Below, piece after piece: positions 33,421 to 41,345 of a stretch of 64,000 nt of DNA (position 1 is the stretch's first letter; each line of letters opens with the position of its first letter). A model generated the notes under the pieces. It was not told where the DNA came from and did not search any database. It saw only the letters and a list, made by a program, of their open reading frames with translations. Source of the DNA: UBA1794 sp031552405 (lineage in GTDB: Bacteria; Bacteroidota; Bacteroidia; Bacteroidales; Bacteroidaceae); the NCBI GenBank assembly GCA_031552405.1, contig JAVBMN010000008.1, positions 33,331 to 97,330 on the forward strand, written 5' to 3'. The position numbers and the translations under genes were made by a program.

Positions 33421-34437
33421 TTAAAATTCAATAAGCATCCGGAACACCTTTCCCGGTGCAGCCGCCCAGTTATTAAGGGCTTTATCCGCCTGTTCCGGAG
33501 GGTACACACCGCTTACCAGCTCGTCCATAGGGCAGGTACCACGCTTCAGGTAACCGATCACTGCGCGAAAATCCTCCGGCATGGCATTGCGTGAACCGCG
33601 GATATCCAGCTCCTTCATTACAAAATACTTGGTTTCAAAGGCTACCTCTTCCTTGGCATAACCAATGCACACTACCCTTCCGGTGAAGGCTACTTCATCC
33701 ACTGCCATGCGGTAGCTGGCGGGTGAACCTACGGCCTCTATCACTACATCGGGACCTGCACCCTGGGTACAGTCGGTAAGCACCTGGTGCACATCCTGCG
33801 TGGCGGAGTTCAGGGTATGGGTAGCTCCCAATCGGCGGGCTAGTGCCAGCTTGCCTTCATCCACATCGGCCGCAATGACGCAGGCACCGCGAAGCGCAGC
33901 ACGCACAATGGCCCCAAGGCCTATCATGCCGCAACCGATGACCAGCACCGTGTCACTATCCGTCACCGCCCCGCGCGATACTGCATGGAAACCCACGCTG
34001 AGCGGCTCCACCAGGGCAAAATCGCGGGCGGAGAGCTGATCGTCCGTCAGCACCTTTGCCCAGGGCACCGCCACGTACTCACAGGCAGATCCGGCTCGCT
34101 GCACGCCCATTGTTTCATTGTAACGGCAGGCATTGGGACGTCCGTTCCGGCACGAGGCACAGTGCCCGCAACTGGTATAGGGGTTTACCGTACAGGGCAT
34201 TCCTACCTTATATGTATCAGGAACATCCGTAGCTACTGCGGCTATCTCCGCACCAATCTCATGCCCAGGGGTTACGGGCAGTTTCACCATAGGGTTACGC
34301 CCCAGGAAGGTATTGAGATCCGAGCCGCAAAGGCCCACGTATCTTATTTTCAGCAGTATCTGGCCGGGGTTCAGTTCCGGCTTTTCTTTTTGTATCATCT
34401 CCACCTTCTGCGGAGCAGATATTACTACAGCTTTCAT
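33421..34437 (-). CDS. Zinc-dependent L-galactonate dehydrogenase (to D-tagaturonate)
   Basis: A 338-residue medium-chain alcohol dehydrogenase. Catalytic-zinc ligands lie in GLCGSDLNTFLGR and GHEIGAEI; structural zinc is held by the four Cys of CGHCASCRNGRPNAC; NAD(P) binds at VIGCGMIGLGAIVRA. The same family includes threonine and sorbitol dehydrogenases, so sequence alone is not decisive. The operon, with tagaturonate reductase downstream and a lactonase next to it, points to oxidation of L-galactonate at C5 to D-tagaturonate. The ATG lies 20 bp after the aldo/keto reductase. Confidence 0.75.
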   Translation of the reverse strand: MKAVVISAPQKVEMIQKEKPELNPGQILLKIRYVGLCGSDLNTFLGRNPMVKLPVTPGHEIGAEIAAVATDVPDTYKVGMPCTVNPYTSCGHCASCRNGRPNACRYNETMGVQRAGSACEYVAVPWAKVLTDDQLSARDFALVEPLSVGFHAVSRGAVTDSDTVLVIGCGMIGLGAIVRAALRGACVIAADVDEGKLALARRLGATHTLNSATQDVHQVLTDCTQGAGPDVVIEAVGSPASYRMAVDEVAFTGRVVCIGYAKEEVAFETKYFVMKELDIRGSRNAMPEDFRAVIGYLKRGTCPMDELVSGVYPPEQADKALNNWAAAPGKVFRMLIEF

Positions 34438-34457
34438 CCGTATAGTGTGTATAACGA

Positions 34458-35390
34458 TTAACTATTCAGCCAGGTATCCCGGAAGCGGGGGGCTAAGATC
34501 TGCCGCACCCCGGCCAGCAAAGCCTCATCCAGCTGCATCCCGGCCCACTGCACCGCCTGCTTTACCGCCTCAGCCCGTGTAGTACTGAACAGGGTGGAGG
34601 CAATACGCGGATTCGTCACGGAGTAGGTAAGTGCCAACTGCTCTACCTGTGCGCCTTTGTCCATACAGTATTCCGCCGCCTTGCGGCAAAGCGCCTGCAA
34701 CGGCGCGGGAGCCGGATGCCAGGCAGGAGCACCCCGCTCCGTGAGCAATCCCATGGAGAACGGGGAGGCATTGATAACACCGATATCCCGGCTCTCGAAG
34801 TAATCCAGGTAATCCGCCAGCGCGTCATCATTCAGACAGTAATGGCAGAAGGAAAGAATGCTTTCCACCGTACCGGGCGGCACATGGTCAATGACATACT
34901 GAAAATGGCGCAGGGTGAGGTTGGTAATCCCCACATGCTTTACGAGACCCTTCTCACGAAGCTCCACCAAAGCAGGGAGAGTTTCCCGGCACACCTGGTC
35001 AAGATCTGCAAACTCTATGTCGTGCACATTGATCAAGTCGATATGCTCTACGCCCAAGCGCTCCATGCTTTCATGCACACTTTCCTGTGCACGCCGGGCG
35101 GAATAATCCCATGTATTGACCCCGTCACTGCCATAACGTCCCACCTTTGTAGACAGGTAATAACTGCTCCTGTCTATCCCGCGAAGCGCTTTCCCCAGCA
35201 GAGTTTCCGCCTTAAGATGCCCGTAGTATGGAGATACATCAATAAAGTTAATCCCCTCCTCCACTGCGGTATGTACTGCTTGGATACCTTCTGCCTCCTT
35301 TAGTGAGTGAAAAACCCCGCCCAGTGATGAGGCGCCAAAGCTAATACTAGACAGTTTCATGCCCGTCTTTCCCAATTCTCTATATTCCAT
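34458..35390 (-). CDS. Aldo/keto reductase, probable L-galactose dehydrogenase
   Basis: First enzyme of the operon, 311 residues from the ATG at 35390 (MEYRELGKTGMKLSSISFG); an ATG at 35447 lies upstream of the promoter box and is rejected. The catalytic tetrad is visible: Asp and Tyr in FIDVSPYYGH, Lys in STKVGRYG and His in INVHDIEF. Proteins of this branch oxidise L-galactose, L-fucose or D-threo-aldoses at C1 to the lactone. The other five genes make L-galactose the best substrate guess. Plant and Bacteroides L-galactose dehydrogenases belong to this family. Confidence 0.8.
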   Translation of the reverse strand: MEYRELGKTGMKLSSISFGASSLGGVFHSLKEAEGIQAVHTAVEEGINFIDVSPYYGHLKAETLLGKALRGIDRSSYYLSTKVGRYGSDGVNTWDYSARRAQESVHESMERLGVEHIDLINVHDIEFADLDQVCRETLPALVELREKGLVKHVGITNLTLRHFQYVIDHVPPGTVESILSFCHYCLNDDALADYLDYFESRDIGVINASPFSMGLLTERGAPAWHPAPAPLQALCRKAAEYCMDKGAQVEQLALTYSVTNPRIASTLFSTTRAEAVKQAVQWAGMQLDEALLAGVRQILAPRFRDTWLNS

Positions 35391-35412
35391 AGACCTATCC
35401 TTTTTTATGTAG

Positions 35413-35420
35413 CAAAGGTA
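35413..35420 (-). promoter_or_regulatory. Promoter -7 box for the L-galactose operon
   Basis: TACCTTTG on the minus strand, followed by the ATG 22 bases later. Just upstream lies ACAGG-N9-CCTGT (35425-35443), an imperfect dyad that could be a repressor site in the promoter spacer. No terminator separates the six genes down to 28223. Confidence 0.6.
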
Positions 35421-35560
35421 GAACACAGGAAACCTTTCCCTGTACACTTTTTATTCAAAAGTGAATGCAAAGGTTTGCACAAGGCTATAAAGTATCAGAA
35501 AAGATCGTTTTACTCACAGGAGAATAGGCCCTCATGGAAAAAGTCTTTAAATATTATAGC

Positions 35561-35599
35561 AAAAGAGCTGTTCCAGGGGATACCTGAGACAGCTCTTTT
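35561..35599 (-). terminator. Terminator of the lipoprotein gene
   Basis: Stem AAAAGAGCTGT (35561-35571) with ACAGCTCTTTT (35589-35599); on the minus strand the second arm ends in CTTTT. It lies about 20 bp after the stop at 35619. Confidence 0.7.
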
Positions 35600-35618
35600 A
35601 CTGATTCATGCCACACTG

Positions 35619-36863
35619 CTACAATCCATCCTCACGCATCGCATTCAGTACGATAGCATTGAGTTTCAACATACGGGCATTTTTAATCACAACTCCATAA
35701 CTATTGGCTGTTCCGTTTGTAACTTCTTCCTTTTGGTTGATACCACCATTCCAGAAGTGTACTCCTGACAAACGTACTTCCTGTGACATATCCATCATCA
35801 TTACACGCAGAGCTTGTACAGCACGAGGCTTGTTCCAAATCCCGTTCGTAAAGAAGTTGTTCCACTGACCGGATGTACCTACCCCCATTGCATGAGATAC
35901 CTCATGTTGAGCTGTACCCACCCAATGGTAACGTGAGTTGGTGCCAAAACCCATATCTCCGTTCCAACTACATTCTGCAGTAGGAATGCCTTCATGGCAT
36001 CGAACTGTGATATCCTTTACCAGATTCGAGTAATTGTTGTAGTAATACATGGCTGAATCCATGGCTTGGGTAATAGCATCTTTGCAACCAAATACAATGG
36101 CTCTTTCATCATACACCCACCACCAGCGTACCTTACCTCCACCTGTAGTCTGGAATATACGGTCGTTTCCATACACTACTACACCATCCGATTGAATGGC
36201 ATACGAGCGAACGTGATACATTGTTTTAGGCTTCAGATTATCAAAGAATACGCCAAAACAATCAGTCTTGTCCAGGTCCGGCGCCTTTTCACGCGTGTCT
36301 GCAATAGTAGGGTTCTCCTTCAGGCTCAGACACACTCCGTATTCTTTCATTTCTCCTTTTTGCTTGAACTGTCCACACACAATGGCTCCCAGTTTCACAC
36401 GGTTCACCACCGGAAGGGTAATCACCTCGGAAGGTTTACAAGAGGTGATAAGTTTTATGGTACCTCCGTAGGCTGTATCCGTTTGGTTCACAGCATACGC
36501 ACGAACGTAATACTCCACTCCGTCTTTCAGTCCGGTCAGTTGCTTTTCAAAAGCTGTGCTAAGGATATTCGCTCTTTGATCCTTCAAAGTAGGCAGCATA
36601 TCCGTATCGGAATACACAAATCCTTTAAGGCGTAGCTTAGAGCTTCCTTCCGACTCCAGCACCCCTTTCACCATAGCTGTACCCGAGGCGATATTTGTAA
36701 TCTCAGAACTCGTGTGTACAACCGGAGCAAATGTAGCATCGGTCATTTCAAGGCCCTTTTGCAGAACCTCGGTAGCATAAGGCTCGTCACTGCTGCACGA
36801 AGTCATCGCCATCGTAGCAACTCCAAGCAAGGCTACTACAAATAATTTGCTGTTCATATTCAC
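35619..36863 (-). CDS. Surface lipoprotein with Fn3-like domains and a zincin-like HExxH motif
   Basis: A 414-residue exported lipoprotein; the lipobox is MAMTSC with Cys near residue 23. Two Fn3-like stretches (about 55-140 and 150-245) carry the repeated form G.VYS..D...Y.VRAYA. The C-terminal part has TAQHEVSHAMGVGTSGQW with HExxH near residue 320, the zinc-binding form of metallopeptidases. The third metzincin His (HExxHxxGxxH) is absent, a Thr being in its place, so activity is uncertain. It lies 65 bp after the 1047-residue secreted protein and is probably co-transcribed. I do not recognise a named family for the C-terminal domain. Confidence 0.75.
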   Translation of the reverse strand: MNMNSKLFVVALLGVATMAMTSCSSDEPYATEVLQKGLEMTDATFAPVVHTSSEITNIASGTAMVKGVLESEGSSKLRLKGFVYSDTDMLPTLKDQRANILSTAFEKQLTGLKDGVEYYVRAYAVNQTDTAYGGTIKLITSCKPSEVITLPVVNRVKLGAIVCGQFKQKGEMKEYGVCLSLKENPTIADTREKAPDLDKTDCFGVFFDNLKPKTMYHVRSYAIQSDGVVVYGNDRIFQTTGGGKVRWWWVYDERAIVFGCKDAITQAMDSAMYYYNNYSNLVKDITVRCHEGIPTAECSWNGDMGFGTNSRYHWVGTAQHEVSHAMGVGTSGQWNNFFTNGIWNKPRAVQALRVMMMDMSQEVRLSGVHFWNGGINQKEEVTNGTANSYGVVIKNARMLKLNAIVLNAMREDGL

Positions 36864-36928
36864 TGTTTTGTTTATAAACAGGATGCCCTCCGCTTTATGG
36901 CGAAGAGCACCCTTGAAATCTATCGATC

Positions 36929-39900
36929 TTATTCCACAAACACTTTTACACTCTTGCTGCCTGACTTCACGATGTATACACCCGAGGTCAACTGAGTGAA
37001 AGGCGATACAAGGATACCCTCAAGAGTAGTGATGGTATACTCTTCCACATTCGGCACAACAATGTAACCGTTTTCAACGTAAGCAACCAAAGCTTCAGCC
37101 TCATCAGCAGTGGCAGTTTCTACTCCACTGATATAATCAGTACTTACATAGTAGAGTTTGAAGTCATCCACAGAGAACCACCAGCCGTTAAATGGAGTTC
37201 CTTGGGTAACGGTAGCATCCGTAGAACATCCGATAACCATGCTATTGTTATTTACATTGATATCAGCCACTTCAACCCAGTTCCATCCGAATCCGGTCCC
37301 ATCATGTACTTCGTAAAGCACTGGATCTACCCCTTCGCTATCGGACCAAATGTTTCCACCTCTGTCACCCTTATTGGGGATCTCAGCCTTAAAAATCTCA
37401 CCACCGGAGATTGCATACACATACGCACCATCTCCATGAGAACGTCCTGCTGCAACCAACTTATAAGTTCCGTTAGGTATACCAATGATTTCTTGCTTGG
37501 CAGTATACTTCAGGGCACTTTGAGTTCCGTGATAGGAGTTAAGATATGTATTCTCTAGATCTCCTGACCAATGTGCACTTTTGTTGGTAAAATCATTACC
37601 ACCGCCTTTGCTGACAGTCCATCCGTCAGGTGCTACATCTGTTACGAAGGTATCAATAGTGGGGTTCACCACAACTACACTGGTCACCTCAGTATTCTCT
37701 CCGGCAGTGAAGCCATGGAAACGCATAGCACCCAGTTCCTCTCTGATCTTCTGCTCGCCAATAAGAGCATGCTGGAAGTCGGCTTCCGTAGCCTCAATTT
37801 CCGCATCGGCTAATGCAAAGAGAGCTATAAGAGCGTCTTCTGGATATCTGCCATCGTTTACACAAGCCATGGCAAGCATGTAGGTTTGCGACAAGGCCTT
37901 AATAGACGTAAAGATTGTCTTGGAATCCTCTATCTTGCTCTCTTCAAGAGCTACTACTTCTATCTGGGTAGTGAGAACATTGCCGATCAGGCTTATCAAA
38001 GCATCCTCATAAAGCGTCAGTTTATACTCATCCAAGCTCTGGTATGCATTTATAAATGAGATATAATTGTCCAGAGTAGTTGCCAAAGCAGGGTACACAG
38101 CTATCGTAGTGGTATCGGAATCCAACACGCCATTCATCTCTACGATTACATTGGTGATGAGATCTACCACATTTGCGGGATATAACAGTTCTGCATTTTC
38201 AGCAATCAAAAGAGCTTTATTGTAAGAACCGCTTTTAAATGTCTTCAAGTTGTTCAACCCAAGCTCTGTATCTTCAATAACCTGATCCAGATTAGCAAGT
38301 ACTACTTCCAATGCAGCTATTGTAGAGCGATCAGCTGCTTCGGATGCTGCAATTACATCCTGCAAAGCTTTCAGGTCTTTGGGAAGAATATCTGCATTCT
38401 TCAAGGCTGTGGCCTTAGCTATTTGCTGGGTGTAGGCAGTCTCATAACTGGCAAGGTCTTTTCCATAATATACCAAGGTCACGCTGTCAATACCAACCCA
38501 GCTTGCCGTAGTGTTATCTACCTTCATACCAAAGGTCAGTGTACCGTCAGTCACCACCACGTCAAGGTCATAACGCTGAGCTGCATTGGCATTCTCTGAT
38601 TGCTGAGTACTCACTTGTTTTGTGGTGGAGTTACCAGAGAGATAAGCACCTTCTACCATAAAGTCAGATCCTTTTCCCTGATTGCAGGCAACCATGGATG
38701 CTGAAATGCGATAAAGTCCATTCGGTATATTCGTTATTGTCTGATAAACTCCGGAGTTGGGCAAGAACAATCCGTCGCTACCATTCACCCATTTTTCTGC
38801 AAAATAGAGGTTGAAGTTATACAGGTCGCCTGTTTTCATCCACCAGAACTGATCAAAATTCCAGCCCTCCACAACGGTACCATGATCCACAAACGACGCA
38901 GGGTCTTTGGGGTTAAAGCAGGGATTCACAAGATACCAGGTAGCATCAAACGGTTTTTCCTGCGTGCCTGAAGAGAATCCTGAGAACTTATAGTCGCGGA
39001 TGGCAGTTTCAAAAGCCAGAACAGCTGCCTCAATCGCTACTCTGGTAGTCTCCTCGGATTCTATCAACTCAACTACATCATAGAAAGCGTCCTGAAAAGC
39101 AGGGAGACCTGTGTACTCAAGTTCTTTCAGCGCATCAAACTCACTGTTAGCCATTTCTATTAACTTAATCCACGCTTTCTGGGCAAGATCTATATTCGTA
39201 AGATCGGCTTCCAGTGAGGCTACCTTTGCAGCTATCAATTCAGGATCGTCAGAGTTATTGATAAGATCCTGAGCCTCTTCTTTTGATATAAGAATTGCGT
39301 TATAATCTCCCTTTGGAGTAGCTGTAGCATCAATATTATTCACTCTGTTTACCAACTGTTCCAGTTTGAGTTTATAATAGCCGGAGATGCCGTCTTCCAA
39401 GTAGTACAACTTAAAGTCGTCCATCTTAAACCATCCGTAATTGGTGCTATAGTTACGCTCGCCACTTTCCATCTTATTCGTAGCACGGATACCTATTTTC
39501 AGATCATCACCTGCTTTAATAGTGGTCATAACCAGCATGCCTTGCAGCACTGCCCTGTTGGCGCCGCCTTCCGACTTAACTTCGGGTATATATCCGGCAA
39601 AAGTGCGGGCTTCTCCCTCTTCCAGCATATTTGCACTACGCTCTTCACTCATGAAATGCTGCACATTATTATTGGCAAACAGACGCTGATTAGAGATACG
39701 GTCAGGGAAGATACCCAACTTACAAGTAACCAGATAATCACCTGCGGGCAGCCCCTTCACGATTTGAAAAACTTCAAGATTATCAGGCATCGGAGAAGAG
39801 TTGTACCAGCATATTCTATCTACCTTATCAGTAAAATAGCCATATGCATCAAAGTTTGTTCCCCAGGAATTTCCTACCAAAACCCCTTCACGGGTCCATC

Positions 39901-40072
39901 CCCATGGGTCGCCTCTAAGAGGATCTGCAGAAGCAAGCACTCCTTCCGCTTCGAATTCAAAACTGGGATTCACAAGATACTGGTCCGTAATGTCCGTCTG
40001 AGCCTGGACCGTAGGAGCAAGTACCACACCGGTTGCCAAGGCAACTAAAAACAATTGTACTTTACGTTTCAT
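36929..40072 (-). CDS. Large modular secreted protein with three carbohydrate-binding-like domains
   Basis: A 1047-residue exported protein of unknown role. Signal peptide 1-25. Three galactose-binding-like jelly-roll modules begin with the same form: YLVNPSFEFEAEG (about 30), WYLVNPCFNPKDP (about 378) and VVVNPTIDTFVTD (about 800), each ending W...DDFKLYY or similar. Between them lie helical spacers rich in Ala, Leu and Glu (about 230-365 and 545-790), like FIVAR-type linkers. The end (about 985-1047, YIVVPNVEEYTITTLEGILVS to KVFVE) resembles a type IX-like sorting domain. No catalytic motif was recognised. It is likely a surface glycan binder and the partner of the downstream lipoprotein. 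Confidence 0.75.
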   Translation of the reverse strand: MKRKVQLFLVALATGVVLAPTVQAQTDITDQYLVNPSFEFEAEGVLASADPLRGDPWGWTREGVLVGNSWGTNFDAYGYFTDKVDRICWYNSSPMPDNLEVFQIVKGLPAGDYLVTCKLGIFPDRISNQRLFANNNVQHFMSEERSANMLEEGEARTFAGYIPEVKSEGGANRAVLQGMLVMTTIKAGDDLKIGIRATNKMESGERNYSTNYGWFKMDDFKLYYLEDGISGYYKLKLEQLVNRVNNIDATATPKGDYNAILISKEEAQDLINNSDDPELIAAKVASLEADLTNIDLAQKAWIKLIEMANSEFDALKELEYTGLPAFQDAFYDVVELIESEETTRVAIEAAVLAFETAIRDYKFSGFSSGTQEKPFDATWYLVNPCFNPKDPASFVDHGTVVEGWNFDQFWWMKTGDLYNFNLYFAEKWVNGSDGLFLPNSGVYQTITNIPNGLYRISASMVACNQGKGSDFMVEGAYLSGNSTTKQVSTQQSENANAAQRYDLDVVVTDGTLTFGMKVDNTTASWVGIDSVTLVYYGKDLASYETAYTQQIAKATALKNADILPKDLKALQDVIAASEAADRSTIAALEVVLANLDQVIEDTELGLNNLKTFKSGSYNKALLIAENAELLYPANVVDLITNVIVEMNGVLDSDTTTIAVYPALATTLDNYISFINAYQSLDEYKLTLYEDALISLIGNVLTTQIEVVALEESKIEDSKTIFTSIKALSQTYMLAMACVNDGRYPEDALIALFALADAEIEATEADFQHALIGEQKIREELGAMRFHGFTAGENTEVTSVVVVNPTIDTFVTDVAPDGWTVSKGGGNDFTNKSAHWSGDLENTYLNSYHGTQSALKYTAKQEIIGIPNGTYKLVAAGRSHGDGAYVYAISGGEIFKAEIPNKGDRGGNIWSDSEGVDPVLYEVHDGTGFGWNWVEVADINVNNNSMVIGCSTDATVTQGTPFNGWWFSVDDFKLYYVSTDYISGVETATADEAEALVAYVENGYIVVPNVEEYTITTLEGILVSPFTQLTSGVYIVKSGSKSVKVFVE

Positions 40073-40151
40073 GATTTCGATTTATTTGAAATTAATTTTC
40101 TATGGTTACATACCATCCATTGACTGGTTTACGCCATTCATTTGGATGAGG

Positions 40152-40159
40152 CAAAGATA
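40152..40159 (-). promoter_or_regulatory. Promoter -7 box for the secreted protein-lipoprotein pair
   Basis: TATCTTTG on the minus strand, 79 bases before the start at 40072. Confidence 0.6.
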
Positions 40160-40275
40160 GGCTGAAGGCTCCTCTTTTAGTAGAAAGATTGTCTCAATAA
40201 ATAAAACGATTGCACCAAATTACTTTAGCCGCATAATACAATTGTTTGAGAGAGGGATTATAAGAAGCTGTTTGT

Positions 40276-40353
40276 GAGGGGCGGATGCATTTCCGGCGGA
40301 GGGCAGACGAGCATCCGCCCCTCGCCGGACAGTAATCCGCCCTCCGCCGGAAA
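40276..40353. repeat. Two interleaved perfect inverted repeats
   Basis: Arm A GAGGGGCGGATGC (40276-40288) pairs with 40311-40323; arm B TTTCCGGCGGAGGGC (40290-40304) pairs with 40339-40353. The order A-B-A'-B' allows either hairpin or a pseudoknot but not two nested hairpins. It lies between the thyA stop and the promoter of the gene at 40072. The GGGGCGGAT core is shared with elements at 28153 and 47099. Confidence 0.8.
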
Positions 40354-40392
40354 CGAAAACTCTGGGCGGAGAGATTATAGGTGATTAAGGTG

Positions 40393-41187
40393 TTATACAG
40401 CCACTATGCCGGGAATGTGCGGCCAGGGATCGTATTCTTCCAGCGAAAAGTCCTCAAAGGTAAAATCAAACAGATCCTTCACATCCGGATTAAGGCGCAT
40501 CACAGGAAGCTTACGCGGTTCGCGGGTAAGTTGCAGTTTCACTTGCTCCAAGTGGTTGTCATAGATGTGGGCATCGCCCAGGGTATGCACAAAATCGCCG
40601 GGCTTGAGGCCGGTCACTTGTGCCACCATCATCAACAACAGGGCATACGAGGCGATGTTAAAAGGAACTCCCAGAAAGATATCTGCACTGCGCTGGTAGA
40701 GTTGCAGACTGAGACGGCCGTCATTCACATAGAACTGGAACAGGATGTGGCACGGGGGCAACTTCATCTCATCGATGGCCGCCACGTTCCAGGCGCTGAC
40801 TAGAATACGGCGCGAGTTGGGGTTGGTGCGGATCATCTCTACCACCTGGCGGATCTGATCGATGTGCCCGCCGTGATAGTCGGGCCAGGAACGCCACTGA
40901 TAACCGTACACCGGACCTAATTCACCGTTTTCATCGGCCCACTCGTTCCAGATACGCACCCCATTATCCTGCAGGTATTTCACGTTTGTCTCTCCTTTGA
41001 GGAACCACAACAGTTCATGGATGATGGACTTGAGATGTAGCTTTTTGGTGGTCAGACAGGGGAATCCTTCGTCGAGATTAAACCGCATCTGATGTCCGAA
41101 AACGCTCTTTGTACCCGTTCCGGTACGGTCGCCCTTGGCGTGGCCTTCCGTCAGCACACGATCCAAGAGTTGTAGGTATTGCTTCAT
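40393..41187 (-). CDS. thyA: Thymidylate synthase
   Basis: Makes dTMP from dUMP with methylene-tetrahydrofolate in the cytoplasm. The 264-residue length equals that of the E. coli enzyme. Conserved blocks are the N-terminal MKQYLQLLDRVLTEGHAKGDRTGTGTKS, FLKGETNVKYLQDNGVRIWNEWAD, the catalytic-Cys block LPPCHILFQFYV, QRSADIFLGVPFNIASYALL and HIYDNHLEQ. Dihydrofolate reductase, its partner, is 20 kb away in this window, not adjacent. Confidence 0.97.
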   Translation of the reverse strand: MKQYLQLLDRVLTEGHAKGDRTGTGTKSVFGHQMRFNLDEGFPCLTTKKLHLKSIIHELLWFLKGETNVKYLQDNGVRIWNEWADENGELGPVYGYQWRSWPDYHGGHIDQIRQVVEMIRTNPNSRRILVSAWNVAAIDEMKLPPCHILFQFYVNDGRLSLQLYQRSADIFLGVPFNIASYALLLMMVAQVTGLKPGDFVHTLGDAHIYDNHLEQVKLQLTREPRKLPVMRLNPDVKDLFDFTFEDFSLEEYDPWPHIPGIVAV

Positions 41188-41216
41188 AAAAGAGGAAGAT
41201 TATATCGTAATTGTTG

Positions 41217-41224
41217 CAAAATTA
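41217..41224 (-). promoter_or_regulatory. Promoter -7 box for thyA
   Basis: TAATTTTG on the minus strand, 30 bases before the thyA start. A divergent TACTTTG at 41269-41275 probably serves the alpha-2-macroglobulin gene. Confidence 0.55.
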
Positions 41225-41345
41225 GTCTTTTTATTGTGCTTATCCGAGAGAAAGAAAAATATTTTTCCGTACTTTGCGGATTAGGCGGACAGCTTCACAG
41301 CCTCCAGCCCAAGAGATAGAGTAATAATAAAAGAACGAACGAGAT

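Noticed and set aside
35475..35768. 97-codon plus-strand frame
   Set aside because: It covers the terminator hairpin and the antisense of the lipoprotein gene; composition is that of non-coding AT-rich DNA.
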